Shown: positions 26,123-36,524, counted from the first letter of the stretch. The stretch is DNA of 64,000 nucleotides from [Mycobacterium] crassicus (GCF_020181615.1 NZ_CP084029.1:888846-952845), one strand, 5' to 3'. Notes: a model not told the origin generated them from the letters alone. A program made the numbers and translations.

Positions 26123-27039
26123 GCTGCCCATTCGAGAAGTACGTAGCCGGGTTGGCCGGTGCCTGCGATCCCGGTGGTACCGCCAGTGCCAGAGCCGCGG
26201 CCGCCTCCGCCGCCGCCCCAGCTGCCGCCGTCTCCGGCGCTGCCCGACTGCTGGAATCCGCCGTTATTGATGGTTCCGGCGCCTCCGCCGCCGCCCCCAG
26301 GACGGCCGGGCGACAGGATGCCGTTGGTGCCGTTTCCGGCCTTGGGCCGTGAGGTGGTTGTTGGAGTGCTCCCAGCGCCACCGCTGCCACCGCCGGAGGT
26401 GGTACTTCGGCCACCGTCGCCACCCGTGAGTGCGCCGAATATCGAAGCTGCGGTGCCGCCGCCTCCGCCGCCGCCACCGACAGCGTTAGAGCCTGCAGAT
26501 CCGCCGTTGCCGCCCTTGCCGCCAGATCCTGAACCGGATGCGGCTGTGACTCCGGTGGCTGTGACGGTGCCGCCCGCGCCGCCGGTGGTACCTGAGCCGT
26601 TGGCGCCGTCGTTTGCGATGAGTTGCACCGTGCCGGAGGTGAATCGGCCGCGGCTACAGCTGTAGGTCGAGCTGAGTGACGATGCGGGGATGAACGTGCG
26701 GGCGATGTAGGCGCCGCCTCCGCCGCCGCCGCCGTTGTTCGATGAGCTTCCGTCGCCGCCTTGGCCGATGAGAGTGATCCAGACACCGGACGTGCCTTGC
26801 GGGACGGGCTGGTTGGTGCGGGTGTCGTTCTCTTCGTCGAATGGTGTGAAGGCCCGCCAGATAGGGGTGGTGCCGAAGTCGATGCCCTGCAGATTGTTGG
26901 TCCCGAACGCCCCGCCGATGAAGGGTGCGGTGCCGATGCCGACGCCGAGGGTGACCAGCAGGTTGATGACGAGGGCGAGTCGGAATCCGATGCGACGCCG
27001 GGGTTTAACCGCGGGCCGCTCCAACTGCGCTAGTACCAC
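26119..27039 (-). CDS. Glycine-rich minor tail / surface protein with membrane helix
   Basis: 306 residues. A hydrophobic helix near 20-42 is followed by long Gly/Ser/Thr-rich runs (about 100-290, including GGGGGGG) and a short YVLLEW end. The composition resembles mycobacterial PE_PGRS proteins and the glycine-rich minor tail proteins of mycobacteriophages. It starts inside the end of the preceding tail fibre gene. Possible roles are tail tip assembly or host-surface contact. Confidence 0.65.
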   Translation of the reverse strand: MVLAQLERPAVKPRRRIGFRLALVINLLVTLGVGIGTAPFIGGAFGTNNLQGIDFGTTPIWRAFTPFDEENDTRTNQPVPQGTSGVWITLIGQGGDGSSSNNGGGGGGGAYIARTFIPASSLSSTYSCSRGRFTSGTVQLIANDGANGSGTTGGAGGTVTATGVTAASGSGSGGKGGNGGSAGSNAVGGGGGGGGTAASIFGALTGGDGGRSTTSGGGSGGAGSTPTTTSRPKAGNGTNGILSPGRPGGGGGGAGTINNGGFQQSGSAGDGGSWGGGGGGRGSGTGGTTGIAGTGQPGYVLLEWAA

Positions 27040-28925
27040 AGGTACACCGTGTTCGGGTCACGAGTGGTCGGGACACTGGCCTGCGGTCCGACCCAGAGAT
27101 CGAGCGTTGTGACCGTGCCGGCCTTGGAACCGCGAACGATGCCTGCGGCCAGTTTCGACAGCGCGATACCGGCATTGGCGGCGACCGCGGAATCGGTCAC
27201 CGAGCTGGCCGTCGGTGTTCGGGTATCGGACAGGCGAGCATCATTCCCGGCGCAGGCGGTCGCCGCCGTCGTGCCGATCGTCAGGGAGCTGGTACCGGCG
27301 CCGATAGCAGTACGGGCCGCAGCTTGGCTGGCGGCAGTGACGAGAGACCGGCCGACCGTGGTGGCGTCACTGATGTCGGTGGCGGTGTGCGTATGTGCAG
27401 TCGGGGTGCGGGCATCGGAGAGACGAACATCGTTGCCGGCGCAGGCGGTGCCGGCGGTGGTGCCGGTCGTCAGGTTCGACGTCCCAGCCCCGATAGCGGC
27501 GCGGGCGTCAGCAGCAGTTGTTGCGCCAGTGCCGCCATTGGCGATAGGGAGAGTACCGGTTACACCCGCGTACATGGTCTGGCCGGTGCTGCCGTCAAGC
27601 GAGCCCCACGATGTGGCCGAAAGGTTGGCCTTCAATGCGACCACTTGACCATTTATCGGACTGCGCAGCGCGACGGCATCCGCAACACTCTTGCTCGAAT
27701 CCGCCGTGTTGTTGACGTTGCCCAGGCCGACGTCGGCGGCGGTGAGCACCACGTCACCGGATCGGGTGTTGACGGTGGTGACCCCAGATTCGCCCGCGGA
27801 CCCGGAGGCCTCCCAGACGGTGCCGTTGTAGATGGCGTAGCCATTGATCGGCCAGGTGATGGTGCCCGATCCGAGGTCGCGGCTGCCCCCGACGGTAATG
27901 CGGTAGGTATCGCCGATGTCGCCGACACCGTCGGCCAACGGTGGGGTGTTGGTGGCTGCGTTCCAGGTGCCCTGGTACTCCATCAGGGAGGCGGGCAGTT
28001 GGGTGATCGGCACCTTGCCCGCGCCGTCGAGGGATGCATAGCCGTTCGCTTGGCCTTTGGCCGCCACGTCCTGCGGGGTGTAACCCAGGACGGCCTGCTT
28101 GCCCGCCAGGGCAGTATCCAGGCCGATCACCTCGGCGGTGGGGTGGGTGTGGCTGCTCGGCGGGAACGTGGCGGGTTTTCCGGTGAGCGCCACCCAGGTT
28201 GGGGTGACGTTCTTCTGCGCCCCAGCTTCGATCCCGGCCAGTTTCGAATGGTCGGCATTGAGCTGCGCGCCGGTGACGGTGGTGTCGAGATCCGTCAGCG
28301 CGTCCGGAATCGACGGCGCGCCGGCGAGGTCCGAATACTGCCCGGACGTGGCGACCGCGGCGAGGTCACCCGGTTGCACCGCCGAATCCGCGGTGGCGCC
28401 CTGGGAGGCGGTGGCGAACGCGATGGCGTCCCAGGCGGCGGCGGTGCCGAGTGTCGGCCGATCGCCTAAGTCCCCGTAGCTACCCGACGTGGCGACCGCC
28501 GCCAAGTCGCCGGGTTGCACCCCGTCCAGCTTGACGTCACCAACAAACACACCGCCGCCCACCCCAGTCGCGACGTAAACGAACTTCGGTTGATGGGTGG
28601 GCATCGCATCGTATTCATCTTTGGTACATAGCCAGACGACGATCCCCGGAGCAGCACCCGAAGACGCCCCTTGACGACCTGAGACAGGTCCGTTGACCAG
28701 ACGACTGTCACCGCTCTGAACCGCAGAATCAGCCTTGACGCCCTGGGCTGCAGTCGCATAAGCGCTGGCGTCGGTTTCCGCCGCGGTGCCCAGCGTCGGC
28801 AGACCCGACAGGTCACCGTAGCCACCAGACGTCGCGACGGTTGCCAGATCGGCCGCATCGGCCTTCAGCTTCAACTCAGCGCCGATGGCCGCGACAACCG
28901 CCGCGATCTTCTCCGACAGCGACAT
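27030..28925 (-). CDS. Tail fibre / minor tail protein with repeats
   Basis: 631 residues built mostly from short repeats of the type LAAVATSGSYGDL..PTLGTAA in the N-terminal half. The C-terminal half has TARTAIGAGTS-type repeats also found in the adjacent 28930 gene. Such repeats fold as trimeric fibre shafts. It begins 5 bp after that gene. Role inferred: receptor-binding fibre. Confidence 0.7.
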   Translation of the reverse strand: MSLSEKIAAVVAAIGAELKLKADAADLATVATSGGYGDLSGLPTLGTAAETDASAYATAAQGVKADSAVQSGDSRLVNGPVSGRQGASSGAAPGIVVWLCTKDEYDAMPTHQPKFVYVATGVGGGVFVGDVKLDGVQPGDLAAVATSGSYGDLGDRPTLGTAAAWDAIAFATASQGATADSAVQPGDLAAVATSGQYSDLAGAPSIPDALTDLDTTVTGAQLNADHSKLAGIEAGAQKNVTPTWVALTGKPATFPPSSHTHPTAEVIGLDTALAGKQAVLGYTPQDVAAKGQANGYASLDGAGKVPITQLPASLMEYQGTWNAATNTPPLADGVGDIGDTYRITVGGSRDLGSGTITWPINGYAIYNGTVWEASGSAGESGVTTVNTRSGDVVLTAADVGLGNVNNTADSSKSVADAVALRSPINGQVVALKANLSATSWGSLDGSTGQTMYAGVTGTLPIANGGTGATTAADARAAIGAGTSNLTTGTTAGTACAGNDVRLSDARTPTAHTHTATDISDATTVGRSLVTAASQAAARTAIGAGTSSLTIGTTAATACAGNDARLSDTRTPTASSVTDSAVAANAGIALSKLAAGIVRGSKAGTVTTLDLWVGPQASVPTTRDPNTVYLWY

Positions 28926-28929
28926 GCTG

Positions 28930-29634
28930 CTACGCCAATGCCGAAGTCAGCACCGACACGAAATCCGTTGTGGGATCACCAATCTCCGCACGGGAATACA
29001 CACTGAGATTGGTCTGCCCCTGCGCCTGCTGCGGCCCCGACAGTGACTGTGCGGCATCGAACCGCAACCGGTTGCCCAATGCGGTCATGATGGTGGTAGC
29101 GAAGTTCGCGTCGTTTCCCAAGGCGTCCGCGAACTCCTTGAGCGTGTCCAGGGCGCCCGGCGCACCATCAACCAGCCCCGCCACCGCAGCACTGATCGCC
29201 GCATCGGTGTCAGCGGTGGAACGCACACCCAGTGCGGTGCGCTGAGCCGTGGCGTCGACTGCAGTGAGCAAGGCCCGGCCCGCCGAGGTCGCATCGGTGA
29301 TGTTCGCCGCCGACGGCTGGTAGTCGCCAGCCTTGGCCGTCGAGCTGGTGGTACCCAACACAAGGTTCGAGGTGCCCGCACCAATCGCCGTGCGGGCCGC
29401 GACAGCATCGACGGCACGGATCAGCGCCTTACCGATGGTCGTGGCATCAGTGATCGAGTCCGCGTCAACATGCCCACCCGAGCCGATCGTGGTCACCAGC
29501 TCGTTGATCGCCGCGACCAGGTCCGACTTCGCGGTGGTAGTCAGATTGGCGAGCGGGCCGACACTGGCACGGGTGGCCTTGATGGCGGTGCCGGTAGCGA
29601 CGGCGAGGTCTGAGACCTGGGTGACGAGGGACAT
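28930..29634 (-). CDS. Tail fibre-like protein with ITDAT...AARTAIGAGTS repeats
   Basis: 234 residues. Two to three copies of an approximately 35-residue unit (ITDATTIGKALIRAVDAVAA, then RTAIGAGTS) follow a short N-terminal helix. The C-terminal region GALDTLKEFADALGNDANFATTI is common in phage fibre proteins. It shares repeats with the downstream 631-residue fibre, so the two probably assemble together or arose by duplication. Confidence 0.65.
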   Translation of the reverse strand: MSLVTQVSDLAVATGTAIKATRASVGPLANLTTTAKSDLVAAINELVTTIGSGGHVDADSITDATTIGKALIRAVDAVAARTAIGAGTSNLVLGTTSSTAKAGDYQPSAANITDATSAGRALLTAVDATAQRTALGVRSTADTDAAISAAVAGLVDGAPGALDTLKEFADALGNDANFATTIMTALGNRLRFDAAQSLSGPQQAQGQTNLSVYSRAEIGDPTTDFVSVLTSALA

Positions 29635-29648
29635 TCTGGATTTCTCCT

Positions 29649-29966
29649 TTAGACGAGGGCGTTGTCAAGTAGCAGGGTCAGGGTTACCGGCGGGGTGATG
29701 TCCATCCACGACGGATCCGCACCGTCCGTGGACAGAACGTTTCCGGCCTTTCCTGCCTGCGGAGGCAGCACCGGATTGGTGGTCAGGTAGTTGGTGACGG
29801 CATCCGCGACCGCTTGCGGGTCCGGCGCGGAGCCTGGGAGTACTGGCGCAACGATGACCTCGGTGACCGTCGGCTGCTGAATCTCCACCTCGGTAACCGG
29901 GCCCGGGGTGATGGCGACGTCGACCGGATCGGGTACCTCGATCTCGAACACGACCGGGTCAGACAC
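29649..29966 (-). CDS. Small fibre-region protein
   Basis: 105 residues from GTG 29966 (ATG 29981 is possible). It is rich in Val, Pro and Thr, giving beta-strand repeats (VEIQQPTVTEVIVAP), with a C-terminal VTLTLLLDNALV. The start overlaps the end of the 125-residue gene upstream. Probably a fibre base or linker; no family recognised. Confidence 0.55.
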   Translation of the reverse strand: MSDPVVFEIEVPDPVDVAITPGPVTEVEIQQPTVTEVIVAPVLPGSAPDPQAVADAVTNYLTTNPVLPPQAGKAGNVLSTDGADPSWMDITPPVTLTLLLDNALV

Positions 29967-30336
29967 CCTGGATTCCCCCATCAGAACGCACGAACGAGCC
30001 GACCAGCAGGGGATCTTCTAGCGAGGACGGCTGATCGGCATGGGAGCGGATGGCTTGCCAGGCCGCGCCGTCCCGGATCAGTTCGCCGATGTCGGATTCG
30101 ATACGCACCAGCGCATCTGGGCCCGTCACGGTGGCCGCAACCTTCGTCTGGGCCCCATTGTTGCTCGCGACGAAGAACACCCAGACGTCACAATTCCAGT
30201 CGATGGGCTGCTTCGTATCCGGGTCGATGGCACGGATGGTGAACACGCAGTCCGCGTTGCGGGTCAGCGACACCACGTACCGCACGTCGTCATCGCGCGC
30301 GCCGGCTGGCCGCGGCACCACATAGATAATCGACAT
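29959..30336 (-). CDS. LtfC-like beta-sandwich minor tail protein
   Basis: 125 residues, mostly beta pattern: NADCVFTIRAIDPDTKQPIDW, then VWVFFVASN, ending in VGSFVRSDG. It resembles small LtfC/gp6-type baseplate proteins found between large minor tail proteins and fibres in actinophages. The assignment rests on position and general pattern. Confidence 0.5.
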   Translation of the reverse strand: MSIIYVVPRPAGARDDDVRYVVSLTRNADCVFTIRAIDPDTKQPIDWNCDVWVFFVASNNGAQTKVAATVTGPDALVRIESDIGELIRDGAAWQAIRSHADQPSSLEDPLLVGSFVRSDGGIQGV

Positions 30337-30386
30337 GGTCCCCCTTTACCCTTCGAGTTCGGTGATGTCGGTCAGCATTGCGATCC

Positions 30387-33134
30387 CTAGATCCAGTCCT
30401 TGAGTAGCCAGTTGTCGATCGATCCACCGTTAACCAGCGATCCACGCGAAATCCGTAGCCCGCCATACCGGTACAACGACCCGTGCTGCATCAAGTTGCT
30501 ACTGTCAGCCCAACTCAGCCCGACGCTCTTACCGTTCTTCAGTGCGGTGTACGTGTTGGTGGTTGGGTCGTAGTAGAACTGCCACGGCACGCTGTTGAGC
30601 GTCGTCGAGACCGACGCCCGCTGCGTCAACGACGTTGCTGAACCCGTGTAAATCCGAGCGTTGGCGTTGTTGACCGCGAGGTACACGATCTGGGATAGAT
30701 CCCGGTTGCAGTTCAGCAACAAGCCCTCTTGGGTGCCCGAGATGATGTTGTAGAGGTTGCCCTCCACTCGCATCCGATCGGACGCGAGAGGCCGCGTGTA
30801 GAGAGCGTGCTGCGATCCGTCCAACAGTCCCGCGTACGAGGCCTGCCCGAACGCGATGCCCATCTGATCCGAGGTCGTCGACTGCAGGAACCAGAGGGCT
30901 CCCATGCCCGAACGGTTGAAGTCGTCCGCGTAGAGCTGATCGGTGGCGACTTGGCCCTGTGACGCCAACAGCGTCCAGGCAATCGCTCCCACGTTGACGG
31001 CTGCGGCCTCCGTCGAGGAGTACGACGTCTTGTTTGTGTCGCCACTACTGTTGGTGCGGTGGCCGTATTGCACCATTGCTGATGTCGGGTTGAGTCCCTG
31101 TATCGAAACCTGGGCGGTACCTGTAGACGCGTTGCGGACCCGGACGAGATAACGCTCTCCGGCCTGCGCGACGAGGCCGGGCGACAGCGTCCTTTCTACG
31201 TAGAAGATTCCAGCCGTCGACAAGGACGACGAAATATCGAAGTTATAGATTCGAGTGAGGCTGGTGTCAGGGTTCTCCCGGAACACTTCCAGAAAAACAT
31301 TGTTAATGGTCCCAGTGCCCCGGTTGATCAGGACGCCAACGGTATCCATGATCGCGGTGTTTGAAATTCCTATATAGGAACCGCGAGCGATGCCGGCGGC
31401 AATAACCCACAACCCGGGCATCGACTGCCACGGAATTTCACTACCCACGTTGGCCGCGTACTCGGCGCGAGGGGCTTGGCGGCCAAGCGAATCGTAGACA
31501 TTGAGAAACGCATTCTGTGACTCGGGATAAGACACGTCCCCCACTGGGTACCGGCAGACCCAGGTCGGGTTCCTGGCGGAACCCGTCAGCGCTGAAATCT
31601 GGAAGTTCTGAGCGTTCTGCTGGTTAGTCTCAGTAGCGGTCTGCCAGCCCATCAACCCAGAGAACCATTCCCAGGCATTGTTCAGCGCCGTGCCCAATAC
31701 GTCGGCCGGCGGATCGGAAGGCTTGGACCCGCTTTGGAACATATCCCCGAGCCACGCAAACGAGTCTTCGAACTTGGACGTCGTCGGAAATAGCCCAGAT
31801 AGGACAGATGACGCTACCGCACTACCGATCTGCCCCTTTGTCTTAGCCGTAGCGTCAGAACCGAATTGGGCCATCAGCTCATTGAACGCGTCAGACACAT
31901 TCTGCCCAGCAGTGGGCGAGAGTGCGGTCACGGCAACACCGTTGTACAAGCTCCCGCCAAACGCATAGTCCCACAAAGCATTGACAAGGTTCTTGGCTCT
32001 GATGAGCAATGATCCGAGATTGCCTAACGGCTCCCAGATGCCAGTCAGCGCTGATTGGATGAAGTTCGAGCTGATCCCGTTCCACAGCCCTTGAGCGCCA
32101 GCAGTTCCCGGCGTCGGCGCGCTCGTCGCAGGTTGGCCGGTGATCTGCGCCCACAATGCCCGCCACGCCGTCTCTAGTTGCGCTCCGGCAGGCTTGGACC
32201 ACGCGGTGCGCGTCACCCCGTCGTATCGATTGCCACCCAGCAGGTAGTCCCACAGCGCGTCGGAGAACTTCTTGAGCGCCGTACCGAAGCCGCTGCCACC
32301 GAACAGCCAGCCCGTCACCGGATTGTTCTGCAGCGCCTTCTCGGTCGCTTCAGCCGGGTTGGGGAAATCGACGTGAGTCTTGCTCGATCCCCACGCGGAC
32401 AGCACCGCGTCGACGAACGTGTTCCAGGACGCCGTGATCGCGTTGACCATCGCCGTCCACGCGGCCGGTGACGGACTGCCGGTGAACGTGGTGATGGCAT
32501 GCCACGTTGTGTCGCCGAACACCTCGCCCGCGTGCATGATCCGGAACAGCGGCCCGAACAGAATGCCCATCAACGAGTTCGTCGTCGTGCCACCGTTGGT
32601 GACACCGTCAACGAAATCGGCCTGCGAGGTGAGATCGACATTCGTCTTCGACCAGCTGGTTGCCGTGCCGATCAGGTTGCGCAGCCAGGTCAGGTCGAGG
32701 TTGCAACTGCTTTCGACGAACGACACCGCGCCCAGCAGGAGGGAGGAGATCCAGTCGAAGACGGTGTCGAAGGCCTGGTTGACCAAGTTGGCGGCCGAGG
32801 TGATGGCCGTGTCCAGGAATGCCACCCATGACGACACATCGAACACCGCCGCCACCGTGTCGACCACGTTGTGCGACAGGGTCCGCAGCCATTCAAGTTC
32901 GAGGCCGACGACGGTCTGTAGCCAGTCGATGCCGGTATCGATCATGGCCTTGATCTGAGCCGGCCAGTCGGCGAAGAACTGCCGGATCTCGGCCAGTACC
33001 TTGCCGATTTGCTCGGTGAACAAGTCGTTGAACGGCGGCTGCCCGGTCCCGGACATGTCCCCAGGCGGCCGGGCGTTGATGCCGGTTTCCTCGCGTGGAA
33101 TCTGGTACCAGTCAGGCGGTTCGGGGCTTGTCAC
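30387..33134 (-). CDS. Large minor tail protein
   Basis: 915 residues. The N-terminal part has Pro-rich and helical segments with repeated W-F-x-G units (about 230-550). The C-terminal ~200 residues (DDFNRSGMGALWFLQ onward) look like a lectin-like jelly-roll domain, suited to binding cell-surface sugars. It follows the Gp37-like protein with 4 bp between. A role at the tail tip is inferred. Confidence 0.75.
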   Translation of the reverse strand: MTSPEPPDWYQIPREETGINARPPGDMSGTGQPPFNDLFTEQIGKVLAEIRQFFADWPAQIKAMIDTGIDWLQTVVGLELEWLRTLSHNVVDTVAAVFDVSSWVAFLDTAITSAANLVNQAFDTVFDWISSLLLGAVSFVESSCNLDLTWLRNLIGTATSWSKTNVDLTSQADFVDGVTNGGTTTNSLMGILFGPLFRIMHAGEVFGDTTWHAITTFTGSPSPAAWTAMVNAITASWNTFVDAVLSAWGSSKTHVDFPNPAEATEKALQNNPVTGWLFGGSGFGTALKKFSDALWDYLLGGNRYDGVTRTAWSKPAGAQLETAWRALWAQITGQPATSAPTPGTAGAQGLWNGISSNFIQSALTGIWEPLGNLGSLLIRAKNLVNALWDYAFGGSLYNGVAVTALSPTAGQNVSDAFNELMAQFGSDATAKTKGQIGSAVASSVLSGLFPTTSKFEDSFAWLGDMFQSGSKPSDPPADVLGTALNNAWEWFSGLMGWQTATETNQQNAQNFQISALTGSARNPTWVCRYPVGDVSYPESQNAFLNVYDSLGRQAPRAEYAANVGSEIPWQSMPGLWVIAAGIARGSYIGISNTAIMDTVGVLINRGTGTINNVFLEVFRENPDTSLTRIYNFDISSSLSTAGIFYVERTLSPGLVAQAGERYLVRVRNASTGTAQVSIQGLNPTSAMVQYGHRTNSSGDTNKTSYSSTEAAAVNVGAIAWTLLASQGQVATDQLYADDFNRSGMGALWFLQSTTSDQMGIAFGQASYAGLLDGSQHALYTRPLASDRMRVEGNLYNIISGTQEGLLLNCNRDLSQIVYLAVNNANARIYTGSATSLTQRASVSTTLNSVPWQFYYDPTTNTYTALKNGKSVGLSWADSSNLMQHGSLYRYGGLRISRGSLVNGGSIDNWLLKDWI

Positions 33135-33138
33135 GTCA

Positions 33139-34833
33139 TCACTTTCTCGGCGCCAAGGTCGCTACGTTGAACGATTCCTGCAGCCCGGTGATCCACCGCT
33201 GGTGCTTGGCCAGTGGTGGCTCACTGGCCTTGTTGTCGCCGATCTGCACGGTGATCTCGCGCACCGACTTGGTGATCCGCCACATGATGTTCTCGACGTA
33301 GTTGGTGAGCATCTTGGTGCGACGCTGGTACACCAGCGACATCAGCGAGCCGCGGAACACATCCCGCCCAAGCTTGAGCGGATGCCCGTTGCGGAACACG
33401 ACCGTCCCCGAGGTGTGGCCGCGAGATTCCCAGAGCGCGTTGATGTAGGAGAACAGGCTCTCGACGTCGTAGGTGCCCTCAGTCGGGGTGAACACTTCCA
33501 TAGCCGGGTGGTACGGGCCCACGCTGGCGCGGCGTTCGTAGTTGTCGAGCAGCTGGAATGCCAGGAAGCTGTCGGCGAGGAACCCGTCCATGAGGTTCGA
33601 CGGAATACCGGTGAATCCCAGCAGGATTGAAGCCGAGTCGATCAGCCACGACATCGTTGCGTTGATGGCATCGGTCAGCCACTTCGGCGACTTGCCCCCC
33701 AGGATGTGCCGCCAACCCTTGGGGGTGTGGTCGGTGATGGTGCACTTGATGATCGCACCGTCTTGGCCGGAGTCGGGGGCCTCCAAGATGGCCCACGGCT
33801 GCACGTAGTTCACGCCCAGCGCCGGCGCGGTGAACACCCCGGGCGGGTGGTAGTCGCCGCGCGGGTTCAGCAGCGGATCAAGGGCGTTGCCGAGCAGTGA
33901 GCCTTCCAGGTCCACCACGGTGCGGATCGCCGAGTCCAGCACCGTCTTGGTGGGGCCTTCGATCTGGGAGCGGTCCTTGACCCGCACCACGTAGGTGGGC
34001 TGGTCGAGGTTGGCGTACTCGTCGGGCTGGTCGTCACCGGGCCGCCACAGGCTCATGTCGATGTCGACGCCGTACGGGCCGGTGATGTCCTTGATAGCCT
34101 GCCCGCAGGACTGCATGCGCACCGTCTTGGCGACCTGAGGGCTGGTGTCCAGGAACGGGTTCGTGCGGACCACGTAGACCGGGGTCTTGATCATCTGCTG
34201 CCAGTTGCCGTTCGACGCCATCATCGCCTGCGACCACACCCGAAAGTCGGGGTTCAGGGAGGTGACGGCGTTGATGAAATCGCCCCAGCCGGACTGAATG
34301 CGCATGGCGCACTGCGAGATCATCGTTTCGATGACGGTGACGATGGGTCCGATGAACACAGCGTGCGAGAAGATCTGCGCGGCGATCGGCATCCACCACA
34401 TCGGGAAGATGATCATGAAGTTCAGGACGTCGTAGATGCTGCGGCACTCGGATGTTGAGGTCCAGGCGGCGTCTTTGTACTCGTAGGAGTGGGTGTCGAC
34501 GTAGTAGGCGTAGCGCAGGCCGGCGACTTCGCAGGTGACGCCGACCATGGTGTTGCGGCAATTCATCAGCGACTCGACCAGCACACTGTCGCCCTTGAGC
34601 TGCAGGCGGGCAGATCCGACATCGTTGCGGGGGTCGGTGCCGGAGGCCTCCATCAGGTCGGTGCCCGGGTTGCCGATCGGATTCCACAGGTAGTCGCAGA
34701 CCGTGAACGCGAATTCGAGGTCGTCGGCCTCCTGGGCGTCGGCCAGCGCAGCCGCGGCTTCAGAGATCGCGGTGGGATCACCGGATTCGACGATCGCGTT
34801 CCACTCCGCGGTGCTGATCGTGGGCGCACTCAT
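33139..34833 (-). CDS. Minor tail protein (Gp37-like)
   Basis: 564 residues. Overall length and the C-terminal SYINALWESRGHTSG / VVFRNGHPLKLGRDVFRG region match the Gp37-like minor tail proteins of actinobacterial siphoviruses, thought to form the tail-tip hub. It overlaps the upstream distal tail gene by 4 bases (ATGA). Confidence 0.75.
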   Translation of the reverse strand: MSAPTISTAEWNAIVESGDPTAISEAAAALADAQEADDLEFAFTVCDYLWNPIGNPGTDLMEASGTDPRNDVGSARLQLKGDSVLVESLMNCRNTMVGVTCEVAGLRYAYYVDTHSYEYKDAAWTSTSECRSIYDVLNFMIIFPMWWMPIAAQIFSHAVFIGPIVTVIETMISQCAMRIQSGWGDFINAVTSLNPDFRVWSQAMMASNGNWQQMIKTPVYVVRTNPFLDTSPQVAKTVRMQSCGQAIKDITGPYGVDIDMSLWRPGDDQPDEYANLDQPTYVVRVKDRSQIEGPTKTVLDSAIRTVVDLEGSLLGNALDPLLNPRGDYHPPGVFTAPALGVNYVQPWAILEAPDSGQDGAIIKCTITDHTPKGWRHILGGKSPKWLTDAINATMSWLIDSASILLGFTGIPSNLMDGFLADSFLAFQLLDNYERRASVGPYHPAMEVFTPTEGTYDVESLFSYINALWESRGHTSGTVVFRNGHPLKLGRDVFRGSLMSLVYQRRTKMLTNYVENIMWRITKSVREITVQIGDNKASEPPLAKHQRWITGLQESFNVATLAPRK

Positions 34834-36524
34834 CGGAGTGGATACCGCCGCAGGGGGATTCCGGTGGAGATCAGTTGCGAGTCCGCGTTACCGTCGGTGA
34901 TCGAGGCGTCCACGAAGTAGGGTTCGGGTTCACCGGAGACCGGTGCCGGCGGGATCGCGGACTCGGTGCCGAATCGTCCCTTGAGCAGGCTGTAGAGGTT
35001 GCCCTGCGGGGGCTGGATACCGAACTGGGATGCCAACGCGTGCATCAGTGGTGGCGCGTTGCCGCCGGTGGCGAAGTCGAGGAAGTCCTTGACGGCCTGC
35101 TGCCAGTCGTTGAGCTGCTGCGGCGTCGGCGGTTTCGCGGTCAGGTCGGTGATGGTGGTCTTGCGCGGGTCGGTGCGCAGGTAGATCACCTGGCCGTCGA
35201 GCAGCGGACCCATGCTGACCATGTCGGTGGAGCCGGGCGAGACCGCGATGTTGAAGATGCCCGGGCCGACCAGGGTGTAGGTGCGGTACATGGGCTGGTC
35301 GCCGAAGTTGAAGCACTGGATCTTGCCGCCCTGGGCCGCGGTGTTGTTCGACGAGAGCGCCCACCGGTCGACCGGCGCCGGGGTGGTGGCCCACAGCATC
35401 GTCGCGCCGGCGTGCATCTCCATGCCGCCAGACCGGAAGTTCGCGCCGCGCTGCGGCGACGTGTCGGTGGTCGTCAGGATCGTCAGGGCGTTGCGTCGTA
35501 CGCTGATCGCCCCGTTGGGGGCGCAGATCAGTTGGAACAGGTCACCGTGCTGCGGCTGGACACTGAGCGGCACGGTCTTGAGCACCGTCTCGGTGCCGGC
35601 GACGAACTTGGACACCTTGACCTGCGCCAGCTCGATCAGCGCGCGGATACCATCGCGGCCCGGGTTGCCGGTGTTGTTCATGCACGCCCAAATGCCGTTG
35701 GAGGCATTGCCCGGGAATGGCAGGCCGGTGCCGTAGCCGCCGAGCAGCAGCTCGGCGATCATGTCGTCGTCGGTGGCCTGATGGTCACGGTTGCGCATGA
35801 TGGCCGAACGGGGGTCGTCCCAGGTTGGGGCACCGAATTCCGATGGGGTCCAGTACAGTTCGCTGCCATTGGCCGAGACGTGCCCGCCCTGGCCACCGAC
35901 GTAGATGACATCCCAGCCTTGAGCGGTTCCGACATCGGCCGCGATGTAGTCGAATTCGTCGACGTGGCGTTCGTACTGGAAGCCCAGGCCGGAGATGTCG
36001 GAGTCGGAGCGCCAGAATGCGCCGTCGATCCGCAGCCGCAGGGTGAGTTTCTGGCGGCGTGCTTCGCCCCAGGTGAAGGGCTCGGCCGGGATCTTGGCCC
36101 AGCGGACATCCGACCACCAGCGTTCCCCGGTGGCCGTGGTGACGGTCAGGGGGCTGGTGCGCTTGAGGTCGATCGAGCCGAGCAGTTCGGCGACGAGCGA
36201 TTGGAGGCGGCGGGGGTCGCGGGCCCGGGCGACGACGCCGAGCTCGGGTTCGGCGGGGTCGTAGATGCCGTCGATGAAGGTCTCGCCGTCTTCGGTGGCG
36301 CCCTTCTGTCCGACGATCTTCCCGGGCGCGATGAGGCCTTTGATGCCGTCGCGGGTGAGCCGGACGCATTCGGGTTGATCGGGCCACGGGATGGATTCGC
36401 CGCCGTGCAGGTAGAAGCCGACGCTGCCGTCGTGGGAGCCCAGGTGCACGGTCGGGTAACGGCCTTTGTCGCGGAAGTACTGGCCGTGGGGGGTGATCGG
36501 GCCAGCCGGATACGTGGTGGTCAT
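34830..36524 (-). CDS. Distal tail / minor tail protein
   Basis: 564 residues. It directly follows the tape measure gene (4-base overlap), the standard place for the distal tail protein. The N-terminal part is beta-rich, with a phage-tail-like segment near 130-230 (GERWWSDVRWAKIPAEPFTWGEARRQKLTLRLR) and a further beta-rich region to the C-terminus. No enzyme motif was found. Confidence 0.75.
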   Translation of the reverse strand: MTTTYPAGPITPHGQYFRDKGRYPTVHLGSHDGSVGFYLHGGESIPWPDQPECVRLTRDGIKGLIAPGKIVGQKGATEDGETFIDGIYDPAEPELGVVARARDPRRLQSLVAELLGSIDLKRTSPLTVTTATGERWWSDVRWAKIPAEPFTWGEARRQKLTLRLRIDGAFWRSDSDISGLGFQYERHVDEFDYIAADVGTAQGWDVIYVGGQGGHVSANGSELYWTPSEFGAPTWDDPRSAIMRNRDHQATDDDMIAELLLGGYGTGLPFPGNASNGIWACMNNTGNPGRDGIRALIELAQVKVSKFVAGTETVLKTVPLSVQPQHGDLFQLICAPNGAISVRRNALTILTTTDTSPQRGANFRSGGMEMHAGATMLWATTPAPVDRWALSSNNTAAQGGKIQCFNFGDQPMYRTYTLVGPGIFNIAVSPGSTDMVSMGPLLDGQVIYLRTDPRKTTITDLTAKPPTPQQLNDWQQAVKDFLDFATGGNAPPLMHALASQFGIQPPQGNLYSLLKGRFGTESAIPPAPVSGEPEPYFVDASITDGNADSQLISTGIPLRRYPLR

